Made by a program: the position numbers and the translations under genes. The notes under the pieces are model-generated. The model saw only the letters and a program-made list of their open reading frames with translations. It searched no databases and was not told the origin of the DNA. A stretch of 53,891 bases of DNA from Synechococcales cyanobacterium GL140_1_metabat_312 (lineage in GTDB: Bacteria > Cyanobacteriota > Cyanobacteriia > Leptolyngbyales > Leptolyngbyaceae): contig JANXWB010000024.1 of assembly GCA_025351345.1 (NCBI GenBank), positions 1 through 53,891 on the forward strand. The letters are read 5' to 3'. The first letter of the stretch is position 1. Each line of letters opens with the position of its first letter. Of the stretch, positions 38,275-46,950 are shown piece by piece.

Positions 38275-38826
38275 GTGGCAAGTCATAAAGTCTTAGTAAT
38301 CGACGACAGCGCGGTCATCCGAAATATGGTCCGTGACATGCTGCCGAAGGGTAACTTTGAAGTCCTCGAAGCGAAGGATGGTGTGCAGGGTATCAACTTA
38401 GTTCGCCAAGAACGTCCGACGTTGATTATGTTGGATTTCCTATTGCCTCGTATGAGCGGTTGGGAAGTGTTCCAACAGATTCAGGCTCAGGCCGATCTTC
38501 AGTCAATTCCGTTGGTGTTGATGTCGGGACGTAAAGAAGAAGTCACTGAAAAGATCAAAGAGCCATTTGAATATTTTGAGTTTGTCCAGAAGCCCTTTGA
38601 CCAAAAACAACTGATCGAAGCTATTAAGCTGTCTATGGCTAAGGCCAAACGTCGCCCAGCAGCGGCGGTTTCAAGAGCTGCTGCTCCTGCGGCAAGTCCA
38701 GTCGTTGCAGGTGGTGCTGACTTGTCCGCTCTAACCGCAACAGTGGCAAAGCTACAAGCCGAAGTCGATGCACTGAAAAAGCAACAGGCACAAATCTTGG
38801 CGTTCATCAAGGCGAAACTGAAGTAG
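38275..38826 (+). CDS. CheY-like response regulator with Ala-rich linker and C-terminal coiled coil
   Basis: 183 residues from a GTG at 38275, eight bases after AGGGGA. A receiver domain (about 4-120) contains Asp10, Asp11, phospho-acceptor Asp54 (MLDFLLPRMSG), Ser84 and Lys106. An Ala/Pro-rich linker (about 125-148) joins a short C-terminal coiled coil (LTATVAKLQAEVDALKKQQAQI). No DNA-binding output domain is present, so the coiled coil probably mediates partner contact. The histidine kinase is not adjacent. Confidence 0.9.
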   Translation: MASHKVLVIDDSAVIRNMVRDMLPKGNFEVLEAKDGVQGINLVRQERPTLIMLDFLLPRMSGWEVFQQIQAQADLQSIPLVLMSGRKEEVTEKIKEPFEYFEFVQKPFDQKQLIEAIKLSMAKAKRRPAAAVSRAAAPAASPVVAGGADLSALTATVAKLQAEVDALKKQQAQILAFIKAKLK

Positions 38827-38846
38827 GATTCAGAATTTTCAATTTT

Positions 38847-38890
38847 AAAAGCGATCGTAAAGACTTAACGCTGGACGATCGCTTTTTTGT
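38847..38890 (+). terminator. Intrinsic terminator of the response-regulator gene
   Basis: A 12-bp stem, AAAAGCGATCGT (38847-38858) and ACGATCGCTTTT (38875-38886), with a T run through 38888, starts 20 bases after the stop. The stem incorporates a HIP1-like GCGATCG palindrome on each side. Confidence 0.85.
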
Positions 38891-38911
38891 TTTGAAAATC
38901 GGGATTATCAA

Positions 38912-39247
38912 TCAAAATATAATTGGCCTGATTCTTCTGAGAACATCTTGGAGCAAGAGGTCCGGACAATCCCCCATAAACTGGGCACCTCTAGCGCCAA
39001 AATCCAACGATCGTGTCTGGTCTACCATAATCACTCCAGTCACGACCTCTCCATCTGGAATACAGACATAGAAGGAATTCCGACGTTTTGTATTACTGAT
39101 AGGACAAACAAATGCTAATCCCATTCTCTCGTTAAATCCATCATGACTAACAACCAGTGCTGGGCGATTTCCCATTTGCTCATGTCCAGCTTGCGGATCG
39201 AAACTAATCCAGATGAAATGCCCACGCTTGGGAATATAGCTCACCAA
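38912..39247 (-). CDS. MazF/PemK-type mRNA interferase toxin
   Basis: 111 residues: YIPKRGHFIWISFDPQAGHEQMGNRPALVVSHDGFNE, LAFVCPISN and VTGVIMVDQTRSLDF, the MazF barrel with the Arg-Pro-Ala block. The start overlaps the end of the antitoxin gene by 7 bases. The pair forms an intact MazEF-type module. Confidence 0.9.
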   Translation of the reverse strand: MVSYIPKRGHFIWISFDPQAGHEQMGNRPALVVSHDGFNERMGLAFVCPISNTKRRNSFYVCIPDGEVVTGVIMVDQTRSLDFGARGAQFMGDCPDLLLQDVLRRIRPIIF

Positions 39248-39483
39248 ATCTCATTCCCCATAGGCCCGCCCCAATTGACCTCAGGCTCAGGCGGATCAAT
39301 GACTCCCGCTAGAAGTTCTTCTAGGGTTAACTCTGGCAGAATCTGAGTGCGAACTAACACCAATCGCCCCTCTTCTACAGTACATTCTACTGAATCGTTA
39401 GGCTTTAAATCCAGCGCTTCAACAACGTATTTAGGAAGTCGTACGGCTAACGAGTTTCCCCATTGACCTATTTGTGAACGCAT
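39241..39483 (-). CDS. AbrB/MazE-type antitoxin
   Basis: 80 residues: the SpoVT-AbrB start SQIGQWGNSLAVRLPKYVVEALDLKPNDSVECTVEEGRLVL, then an acidic tail (LTLEELLAGVIDPPEPEVNWG) that should bind the toxin. It precedes and overlaps the MazF-like gene. Between recR and the response regulator it looks like a self-contained insertion, but no flanking duplication was seen. Confidence 0.9.
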   Translation of the reverse strand: MRSQIGQWGNSLAVRLPKYVVEALDLKPNDSVECTVEEGRLVLVRTQILPELTLEELLAGVIDPPEPEVNWGGPMGNEIW

Positions 39484-39547
39484 GTTGAAACCTCAAACTA
39501 AAGTTTGATTTCGGGTATCCAAACTATATTATAAGCTATTCTTTCAC

Positions 39548-40141
39548 CTATTCCAATTCTCGACGGCCTTCGAGCGCCCGCGCCAACGTAACCTCATCGG
39601 CATACTCCAAATCACCCCCCATGGGCAACCCAAAGGCAATTCGCGTGACTTTTGTAAATGGTTTGATTAAATGCGCGACATAGAGCGTTGTGGTTTCGCC
39701 TTCAACACTGGGGGCGATCGCCATGATCACTTCTCGCGCGTCTTGTTTGCTGACCCGTTGAACTAACGCCTTAATATTTAATTGTTCAGGACCAATGCCA
39801 TCGATCGGCGAAATCAACCCGCCTAACACATGATATTTACCTTTATATTCCCGCGTCTTTTCCAGCGCAATCAAATCCCGCGAATCACTCACGACACAAA
39901 TAATCCCGTTATCCCGCTTTGGAGAACTGCAAATATCGCACAACGGATCAGCCGATAGATGACCGCAGACAGAGCAGGTTCCGACTTGTTTTTTCGCATC
40001 AATTAGCGCTTGAGCAAGTGCCGCCACCTCGGCTTCAGGTCGCTTAAGAATGTGCAAGGCAAGCCGTTGGGCAGTTTTTGGACCAACGCCCGGTAGGTGC
40101 TGAAAATGTTCAATTAGGCGGGCAAGTGGGCGGGTATACAT
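39548..40141 (-). CDS. recR: Recombination mediator RecR
   Basis: 197 residues. An N-terminal HhH ([18 protein letters not shown]), a four-Cys zinc motif ([16 protein letters not shown]) and a Toprim domain ([15 protein letters not shown]) are in order. RecR helps load RecA on gapped DNA with RecO/RecF. Length and motifs are normal. The HIT protein gene lies 69 bases upstream on the same strand. Confidence 0.97.
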   Translation of the reverse strand: MYTRPLARLIEHFQHLPGVGPKTAQRLALHILKRPEAEVAALAQALIDAKKQVGTCSVCGHLSADPLCDICSSPKRDNGIICVVSDSRDLIALEKTREYKGKYHVLGGLISPIDGIGPEQLNIKALVQRVSKQDAREVIMAIAPSVEGETTTLYVAHLIKPFTKVTRIAFGLPMGGDLEYADEVTLARALEGRRELE

Positions 40142-40210
40142 GAAAGAATCCAGAGAAAAATCCAGAGAACAAAACCACAGGACTAAAGCGAACCATAAGC
40201 AGAACCTCCA

Positions 40211-40639
<429 letters not shown>

Positions 40640-40714
40640 TTACGGGAGTTATTACGAAACGGCTTTTGGGCATCCTAGATCAACTCAAACCTCAGAACAA
40701 TCAGGATCTTATCC

Positions 40715-42241
40715 ATGCTATCTCGAATTTGGAGTGCGTCGCTGATTGGTATTGATGCGGTCAAGGTTGGTGTTGAGGTGGATGTTTCCAATGGAATGCC
40801 TGCTACGATCGTTGTGGGTCTCCCCGATACAGCGGTTCAAGAGAGTCGGGAAAGAGTTAAAACGGCGATTAAGAATTCGGAGTTTGTTTTCCCGATGCGC
40901 CGAATCATTATTAATTTGACTCCGGCTGATTTGCGGAAAGAAGGGCCGATTTATGATTTACCGATCGCGGTTGGGGTGTTGGCATCATCGGAACAGATTC
41001 CGATCGAAGGGCTGAGCGATACATTGTTTTTGGGTGAATTGTCGCTTGATGGTAGCTTACGGGCAGTGGCGGGAGTGTTGGCGATCGCGGCGGCGGCTGA
41101 ATCATTAGGGATTAAAAATTTGGTGATTCCCGCCGATAATGTGCGTGAGGCGGCGGTGGTGAAGGGCGTGAAGGTCTATGGATTCAAACATTTATCAGAA
41201 GTAGCGGCATTTTTGAATGCTCCAGAATCGGTGCTTCCCGCCGAAGTTGATGGGATGGCAGAACTGACTCAAGGCCGACACATTGAGTTTGATTTGCGAG
41301 ATGTGAAAGGACAAGCCCACGCAAGACGAGCATTAGAAATTTCGGCGGCGGGCGGGCATAATTTAATCTTTGTGGGACCGCCGGGAAGTGGAAAAACAAT
41401 GTTGGCGAGACGATTGCCGTCGATTATGCCGGAGATGAGTTTTGAAGAAGCTTTAGAAGTGACGCAGATTCATTCAGTGGCAGGGTTGCTGAAAAATAAG
41501 GGTTCGATCGTCGCCACCCGTCCTTTCCGAAGCCCACACCATTCTGCATCGGGTCCAGCCTTAGTGGGTGGCGGTAGTTTTCCTCGTCCCGGCGAGATTT
41601 CGCTGGCACACCGTGGGATTTTGTTTTTAGATGAACTGACTGAATTCAAACGGGATGTTTTAGAATTTTTGCGACAACCACTTGAAGATGGCCACGTTAC
41701 TATTTCACGGACTCGACAATCGGTTTCATTTCCTGCCCAATTCACCTTGATCGCTAGTACAAATCCTTGTCCCTGTGGCTATTATGGCGATCCAATTCAG
41801 GCTTGTACTTGTTCTCCGATCGTGCGTGAAAAGTATTGGGCAAAGTTGTCGGGTCCCTTAATGGATCGGATTGATTTACAAGTGCGGGTTAATCGATTGA
41901 AACCTGAAGAGATTGTTCAAGAAACTATTGGTGAAGAGTCAAGTTCTGTATATGCTCGGGTTCAGGGGGCTAGAAGCCGATCGCAACATCGCTTTAAAGA
42001 AACAAATTTGCGTTGTAATGCGGAAATGCAAAGCAAACATATGCGCGAATGGTGCAAGCTGGATGATGGCACTCGAACATTGCTGGAAAATGCAATTAAA
42101 AAATTAGGTTTATCTATGCGAGGTAGCGATCGAATTTTAAAAGTATCGAGGACAATTGCAGACCTAAATGGTGATGCTGAAATTGGTGTTCCCCATGTGG
42201 CAGAAGCAATTCAATATCGGACGATCGATCGGATGCACTAA
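40715..42241 (+). CDS. YifB/ComM-type Mg-chelatase-like AAA ATPase
   Basis: 508 residues, full length. Blocks in order are the N-terminal lectin-like part VEVDVSNGMPATIVVGLPDTAVQESRERV, Walker A GPPGSGKTML, Walker B GILFLDEL, and the zinc-like motif STNPCPCGYYG followed by CTC. ComM promotes branch migration during natural transformation. Not every member does this. It lies divergent to the HIT gene. Confidence 0.93.
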   Translation: MLSRIWSASLIGIDAVKVGVEVDVSNGMPATIVVGLPDTAVQESRERVKTAIKNSEFVFPMRRIIINLTPADLRKEGPIYDLPIAVGVLASSEQIPIEGLSDTLFLGELSLDGSLRAVAGVLAIAAAAESLGIKNLVIPADNVREAAVVKGVKVYGFKHLSEVAAFLNAPESVLPAEVDGMAELTQGRHIEFDLRDVKGQAHARRALEISAAGGHNLIFVGPPGSGKTMLARRLPSIMPEMSFEEALEVTQIHSVAGLLKNKGSIVATRPFRSPHHSASGPALVGGGSFPRPGEISLAHRGILFLDELTEFKRDVLEFLRQPLEDGHVTISRTRQSVSFPAQFTLIASTNPCPCGYYGDPIQACTCSPIVREKYWAKLSGPLMDRIDLQVRVNRLKPEEIVQETIGEESSSVYARVQGARSRSQHRFKETNLRCNAEMQSKHMREWCKLDDGTRTLLENAIKKLGLSMRGSDRILKVSRTIADLNGDAEIGVPHVAEAIQYRTIDRMH

Positions 42242-42270
42242 TTCATTACTTTACTGTGTTTAGTTCTATA

Positions 42271-42315
42271 GTTCTAGAAAAAAGATTACGCCTTGAATTG
42301 ATTTAGATGCGATCG
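42271..42315. repeat. Imperfect 45-bp repeat flanking the slipin gene (copy 1)
   Basis: This stretch matches 43413-43457 at 38 of 45 positions, in the same orientation, one copy on each side of the slipin gene. The shared core is AAAAGATTACG and TGAATTGATTTA. Confidence 0.7.
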
Positions 42316-42500
42316 ATCGCCATCCTGACAAGTGGTTTGTATAAGTTGACGGACGCGGAAGGTGGGGAGCAAGAACAACGATCGGGAAACGGTTTTTGAT
42401 TTTGGGTTGGAGGTAAAGACGATCAGCTCTACAAAACTTCCTAAATATTCGCAGGTCTATTCGTTATCCTATAGAGACTCCCTGTAACTGTATTAGACCT

Positions 42501-43325
42501 ATGGAATTCGTCATTGCTTCACTCTTAGCGCTCAGTGTGGTCGCCGCAAAAGGAATCAACATCGATCGAGAATATCAACGGGGGATTATCTTTCGGTTGG
42601 GTCGCAACTATTCGGTAAAAGGACCGGGATTGTATTGGATTGTGCCGTTAGTCGATCAAAAAGTACAGGTCGATATTCGGACTAAGACCATTGACATTGA
42701 ACCGCAAGAAACCGTCACCGCCGATAGTGTCACCATTCGCGTTAATGCCGTTCTCTATTACCGCATCATCGATCCGTCCAAAGCCATTAACCGAGTCGAA
42801 AGTTATCAAGTGGCCGTTTACCAGATTGCACTCACTACATTGCGCAATGTTGTCGGACAAAATAGCCTTGATGATGTGCTTCAAAAGCGAGACAAAATCA
42901 ATAATGCAGTTCAATCGATCGTCGATGAGGTGACGGAATCTTGGGGCGTTGCGATCGAACGAGTAGAGATTAAGGATGTCGAGATTCCGCAATCCATGCA
43001 GCGAGCAATGGCAAAGGAAGCAGAGGCACTTCGCGAAAAACGTGCCCGCATCATTAAGGCCGCCGCCGAACAAGAGGCATCCCAAAAGCTCTCGGAAGCT
43101 GCGGCCCAAATTTCAGGCAATCCGATTGCTCTAGAACTTCGTCGGATGCAAATGCTGACGGAAATTGGAGCCGAAAATAACACGACGACTCTTGTGATGA
43201 TGCCCACTGAGTTCATCAACATGGCAAGAACGATCGCCCAAGGTTCAACTCCAAGTCCCACCATAAACCCAGTCCCTGAGACTGTTCCAGTTAATGCGAT
43301 CGTTCGGACGGCTGAAGAGAGCTAG
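42501..43325 (+). CDS. Slipin / stomatin-like SPFH protein
   Basis: 274 residues: a short N-terminal hydrophobic anchor, REYQRGIIFRLGRNYSVKGPGLYWIVP and RTKTIDIEPQETVTADSVTIRVNAVLYYRI (SPFH core), then a coiled coil with AKEAEALREKRARIIKAAAEQEASQKL. SPFH proteins scaffold membrane microdomains. Its usual NfeD-like membrane protease partner is not adjacent. Confidence 0.92.
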   Translation: MEFVIASLLALSVVAAKGINIDREYQRGIIFRLGRNYSVKGPGLYWIVPLVDQKVQVDIRTKTIDIEPQETVTADSVTIRVNAVLYYRIIDPSKAINRVESYQVAVYQIALTTLRNVVGQNSLDDVLQKRDKINNAVQSIVDEVTESWGVAIERVEIKDVEIPQSMQRAMAKEAEALREKRARIIKAAAEQEASQKLSEAAAQISGNPIALELRRMQMLTEIGAENNTTTLVMMPTEFINMARTIAQGSTPSPTINPVPETVPVNAIVRTAEES

Positions 43326-43412
43326 ACCATGAAATTACGCAGACGCGAGTGATTGTATTTCGGCTTAAGCGATTGATGAAGCGTAAACATCGATCTAGAG
43401 AAAGCTGCGATC

Positions 43413-43457
43413 GTTCTTGGGAAAAGATTACGTATTGAATTGATTTAAGTGCGATCG
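43413..43457. repeat. Imperfect 45-bp repeat flanking the slipin gene (copy 2)
   Basis: Second copy of the repeat described at 42271. It lies about 50 bases from the end of the ATPase-nuclease gene. Confidence 0.7.
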
Positions 43458-43504
43458 GCAAAAATTCATTATCCTAGGAGCATCTCTCCTAATCTAGTTG
43501 CATG

Positions 43505-45256
43505 TCAGATTTTCAATGTTATTTGGGATGTAATGTTGATAACAGTGTTTGGCTCAATACAGACTTCTCCACTAGATATTTTAGTATTAATCTTATCTTT
43601 AATAGTTGGACTAATTTTTATTATCTTACTTAGATCTTCAAGATCCTTAAAAGGTCGTTTTTCAATCAATGTATCGATTGCTTTATCTTTCATCCATGTT
43701 CCTTTTAGAGCAATTTTGATTTCTTGTTTTTGGGAGCTATTTAAATCGATCGATTTTTTAACAATTTGTGTCCCCGTAACTACTTTATCACTTTGAATAA
43801 TAACTACTTTATCACTTTGAATAAAATGAATATTCTGTAGCTCTAACTTACGTTGCAAAAGTGTAGGGCAAGAAGGCGCAATCATAAATGCTAAATCATA
43901 CGAATCAGAAGCTGATCCCCTAAACCCGACATCCTGTAGCCATTGGCTAAATGTATCTAAATGGCTGCTCAAAAGCTCATAATTTTTTGCTTCTCCAAAA
44001 CATCTACCAACAGCAACACCATTATGAAGTAATTCCACATAGCAGTCAAAAGCATGTTTTTCAAGAATAGTTGTTGTTGAAACTTCAGATAAGGTATACG
44101 ATTTCTGCGTTAAAAAATTCTTCCAATGTTGACGTGACTGAGCTGCGACCAAATCACGAGCTTTCCCTTCAAAATTCTGCTCTGGTGCTTCTTTAAAATA
44201 TTTCTCATAAATTTCAAGTATAGCCCTTGAATATTCCTGACAAAAACCTCTCAAGGTTAAGTCGGATTTCAATGAGATTTGTTCAATTTCTAACCATGCA
44301 ACATTAAAATCTTTATATCCTTTAAAAGCTCCTTTAATTCGATTATTTATCTTGCTCTTAATCATTTCAAATTCAGATTGATACCCAGTATTCAAATTGA
44401 CAACATTTTGAGAAACAAGACTTTCGATCACTGGATCATCACGAAACAAATCTTTAACATTCTCATTAGTTCCTACTAAGTAAACAAACAGTCGTATCTC
44501 CGATTTGAATCGCGCTCTTACTCCCTTGAGCAAAGACCTGATAACAACTAGCGTTTGTTGCCTTTCCTTCGATTGATTTTCTAAGCCATCTAATTCATCA
44601 ATTAAACAAACAAATACGTGATGTGGAGCGACTCTCCAAATTCCATCAAACGTATCAAATAGGAACTCCAGCAAATTAATGGGAGTTGAAGAAAATAGTT
44701 TTATAAAATTAGAACGCAAGAATTGTAATTTATTCGCTGAAACAAGTCGATTCACATCATCTGGATTGAGATATCCTCCTAAAATATTTTTAGCTCTTTC
44801 TTGTACTAAATATTCTGTCGTGTGGAGTAAATTCCAAAAAATATCAGCTAAAATATAGCAATAAAACTTTATATTAAAAGGAAAATCTCCTCCTAAGTTC
44901 AATATGTCTGTAATTGGAAATCTACTTATAATAAATTTGTTCTGATAATTAGAATTAGCTTTAATTAACTCATCCAAGTATACGAGAAGAGATGTTTTCC
45001 CACTTCCCTTCATAGCTGTAATAATTCTAAAAGTGAAGAATCCGCCATGGAAGCTATGCTTTAAGTCATCCTCAAGGAGTTCGGTAATATTATTTATTTT
45101 TCGGCCAGATAAACTTATTGCAGTTGATCCCTCCCCTAAAGATTTTGGACTTCTTATATTTCGCTCGATCCAAATATCTTCGATGAAACCTTCCCCTGAG
45201 CTAATACTCATAAGAAAGTTTTGAATATTCTTTTTCTTTCCAGCATCTTCAGGCAT
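43505..45256 (-). CDS. ORC-like ATPase fused to a PD-(D/E)xK nuclease and a helix-hairpin-helix
   Basis: 583 residues. The P-loop ATPase (about 40-330) has Walker A MKGSGKTS (82-89), Walker B VFVCLIDELDGL (214-225) and a candidate sensor Asn in GTNENV (264). Next, at about 395-460, FDCYVEL..GRCFGEAKNYELL gives Asp404 and Glu422-x-Lys424, a PD-(D/E)xK nuclease pattern. A linker with a perfect 24-base duplication follows, then a ComEA-like HhH at about 504-556 (KAIDTLIEKRPFKDLEDLSKI). The winged-helix partner gene ends 5 bases upstream. The G+C is low and HIP1 sites are nearly absent, which suggests foreign origin. Confidence 0.75.
   Translation of the reverse strand: MPEDAGKKKNIQNFLMSISSGEGFIEDIWIERNIRSPKSLGEGSTAISLSGRKINNITELLEDDLKHSFHGGFFTFRIITAMKGSGKTSLLVYLDELIKANSNYQNKFIISRFPITDILNLGGDFPFNIKFYCYILADIFWNLLHTTEYLVQERAKNILGGYLNPDDVNRLVSANKLQFLRSNFIKLFSSTPINLLEFLFDTFDGIWRVAPHHVFVCLIDELDGLENQSKERQQTLVVIRSLLKGVRARFKSEIRLFVYLVGTNENVKDLFRDDPVIESLVSQNVVNLNTGYQSEFEMIKSKINNRIKGAFKGYKDFNVAWLEIEQISLKSDLTLRGFCQEYSRAILEIYEKYFKEAPEQNFEGKARDLVAAQSRQHWKNFLTQKSYTLSEVSTTTILEKHAFDCYVELLHNGVAVGRCFGEAKNYELLSSHLDTFSQWLQDVGFRGSASDSYDLAFMIAPSCPTLLQRKLELQNIHFIQSDKVVIIQSDKVVTGTQIVKKSIDLNSSQKQEIKIALKGTWMKDKAIDTLIEKRPFKDLEDLSKIIKISPTIKDKINTKISSGEVCIEPNTVINITSQITLKI
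43777..43824. repeat. Perfect 24-bp tandem duplication inside the ATPase-nuclease gene
   Basis: Two adjacent 24-base copies (43777-43800 and 43801-43824), starting TAACTACTTTATCACTTTG, add an in-frame eight-residue repeat (IQSDKVV-type) in the linker between nuclease and HhH. Confidence 0.9.
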
Positions 45257-45261
45257 TACTG

Positions 45262-45891
45262 TTACTCAATCCATTGAACTAGTTCTACATTTTTCTCGGT
45301 CACAACCAAAATCTCACCATTATTCTTCAGCATTTCAAAATGTTGCTCTACATCTTTTAAGGAGATGGAATTCTGTTCAGCAAACTTTTGACATAGGTCA
45401 TTCTTATAAATGGTAACTACACCGCAGCCTTCTTGTTCTCTTCTTTCTTCAAAGTAAAGCTCTTTAAATTTCTTCTGAAACTCGTTCCATATCATGGCTT
45501 TGGATGTAACAACTTGTCCATGAATTTTAGAAATCTCTTGAATACATCCTAATAAAGCATTGAGAACCTTATATCCTTTAGTAGATATGAATTTATACTC
45601 AGTTTGAGCTAGATTTTGAAGAAGGACTTGATTTCCTTTTTCGGTCAGGAAAAATCGACCTTTCTTTTTAGTTGGACTGCCATCCTTGGTCGCCAACGTG
45701 ATCAGGAGATTATCCAGAAGAAAATTATATATCTTGGATACCTCTGCTCCTAAATCACTTATTTCTGGACTTAAGTCCCTGATTAAGTGAGATTTGACCA
45801 TTCCATTAGTAACAGTCTCCGCTTCCTCCGCTTTAGCATATGCTTTGGTATAAAGCAGATACTTCATTTGTCCTTGAGTCAGTTCCATCAT
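45262..45891 (-). CDS. Winged-helix protein, partner of the ATPase-nuclease
   Basis: 209 residues. The N-terminal half, with LLDNLLITLATKD..KKKGRFFLTEKGNQVLLQ, fits a winged helix (wing KKGRFFLTEKG). A second helical region (KNDLCQKFAEQNSISLKDVEQHFEMLKNNGEILVV) resembles another winged helix. No enzymatic motif is visible. It is the first gene of the cassette, five bases ahead of the ATPase. It could recruit the complex to DNA or repress the operon. RBS GAGGGA precedes two adjacent ATGs. Confidence 0.7.
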   Translation of the reverse strand: MMELTQGQMKYLLYTKAYAKAEEAETVTNGMVKSHLIRDLSPEISDLGAEVSKIYNFLLDNLLITLATKDGSPTKKKGRFFLTEKGNQVLLQNLAQTEYKFISTKGYKVLNALLGCIQEISKIHGQVVTSKAMIWNEFQKKFKELYFEERREQEGCGVVTIYKNDLCQKFAEQNSISLKDVEQHFEMLKNNGEILVVTEKNVELVQWIE

Positions 45892-45907
45892 ATTTCCCTC
45901 TTATAAT

Positions 45908-45917
45908 ACCTATAGGT
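45908..45917. promoter_or_regulatory. Perfect 10-bp palindrome in the promoter of the ATPase-nuclease cassette
   Basis: ACCTATAGGT lies between a weak -35-like TTGCAA and a -10-like TATTAT on the minus strand, just ahead of the winged-helix gene. It could be its own operator. Inference only. Confidence 0.35.
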
Positions 45918-46005
45918 CATTTTTTGCAAAATATGTTCATCAAATAAATAATATCTTGTATTTGGCTCAATTTTGCCAATGTCGCTGTTGCCGAAGCATC
46001 CCTAA

Positions 46006-46254
46006 ATGAAAAATCTAAAATACCTAGCACTATATTCAAAGCAAACTCAAACGCAAAACCCCGATCGTTGGCAAAAGCTACGCCATCAGATGACCATCTT
46101 AAAACAACAATTTCTCAACCCCGATCATCACGCCCAAACCATAAAAGCAACCCTAGTCGAAGTCACCAAAGTAAAATGGGAAGAGAGTTTGATGGTGAAA
46201 GCGATCGTTACCTACCTCGACAAATTCAGCGAAACACCCGACAAAGGAGCCTAG
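46006..46254 (+). CDS. Small hypothetical protein leading a TA operon
   Basis: 82 residues, basic and helical (NPDRWQKLRHQMTILKQQFL, then VTKVKWEESLMVKAIVTYLDK). No known family. It ends three bases before the UPF0175-like antitoxin, so it belongs to the same operon. It may be a regulator or a third TA component. Confidence 0.55.
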   Translation: MKNLKYLALYSKQTQTQNPDRWQKLRHQMTILKQQFLNPDHHAQTIKATLVEVTKVKWEESLMVKAIVTYLDKFSETPDKGA

Positions 46255-46257
46255 CAC

Positions 46258-46560
46258 ATGCAACTTAAGATCGACCTCCCCGACAACCTTTCCCTAAGCG
46301 AAACCACCATCCGTACCGAACTCGCGATCGGCCTCTTCCAACAAAAAACATTGCTCATCGAGCAAGCCGCCCAACTTATCGCCATCGACGTTAATGACTT
46401 CTATCAAATCCTCGTTGATCGCAACATCCTTACCCCGCCCAGCAACCCTGACGATGACCCCGACGAACTCATTCTCGCCCATCTCCGAATCTCCCTGCAA
46501 GAAGTCAAAGAAAGCAAAGTAAAACCTGCTTCCGAACTGTGGGATAACATCAATGATTGA
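46258..46560 (+). CDS. UPF0175/RelB-like antitoxin
   Basis: 100 residues. The N-terminal part (SLSETTIRTELAIGLFQQKTLLIEQAAQLIAIDVNDFYQILVDRNI) matches the UPF0175 helix-turn-helix. The C-terminal part (ELILAHLRISLQEVKESKVKPASELWDNI) matches the toxin-binding tail of RelE-type antitoxins. It overlaps the toxin start by 8 bases. Confidence 0.8.
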   Translation: MQLKIDLPDNLSLSETTIRTELAIGLFQQKTLLIEQAAQLIAIDVNDFYQILVDRNILTPPSNPDDDPDELILAHLRISLQEVKESKVKPASELWDNIND

Positions 46561-46933
46561 ATCCGCTCCTCCGCCAATTCAACTCCTCACCGCCCCCGAT
46601 TTTCAAGCCCAAATTCGTCGCTTGAATAAACGCTATCGAAACCTCCGCACCGACCTACAATCTCTCTTCGATGAACTCCAAACGGGTAACTGTCCAGGCG
46701 ATCAAATCTCCGGTACCCCCTTCACCGTATTCAAAATCCGCGTCAAAAACAGCGACATTCAAAAAGGCAAAAGTGCTGGCTATCGGGTTATCTACCAGAA
46801 AAGAGACGATCGTTCCATTCTACTCATCACCATCTATTCCAAATCCGACGAAAGCACAATCCTCGCCAGCAACATCCGTGATATCGTTGATGCCTACAAC
46901 AACTCAAATGCTCCTCCCACTCAGAAACCCTAG
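46553..46933 (+). CDS. RelE/HigB-like toxin
   Basis: 126 residues: QIRRLNKRYRNLRTDLQSLFDELQTG..FKIRVKNSDIQKGKSAGYRVIYQKRDDRSILLITIYSKSD, the RelE-type core with a basic face and C-terminal aromatic/Ser residues. It likely cleaves mRNA. The start overlaps the antitoxin end, so translation is coupled. Confidence 0.82.
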   Translation: MIESAPPPIQLLTAPDFQAQIRRLNKRYRNLRTDLQSLFDELQTGNCPGDQISGTPFTVFKIRVKNSDIQKGKSAGYRVIYQKRDDRSILLITIYSKSDESTILASNIRDIVDAYNNSNAPPTQKP

Positions 46934-46950
46934 ACCAAGGAGCCTAGTCC

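Noticed and set aside
42271-43457. Slipin gene as cargo of a transposon with the 45-bp repeats as ends
   Set aside because: Repeats are direct, not inverted, imperfect, and no transposase or target duplication is present.
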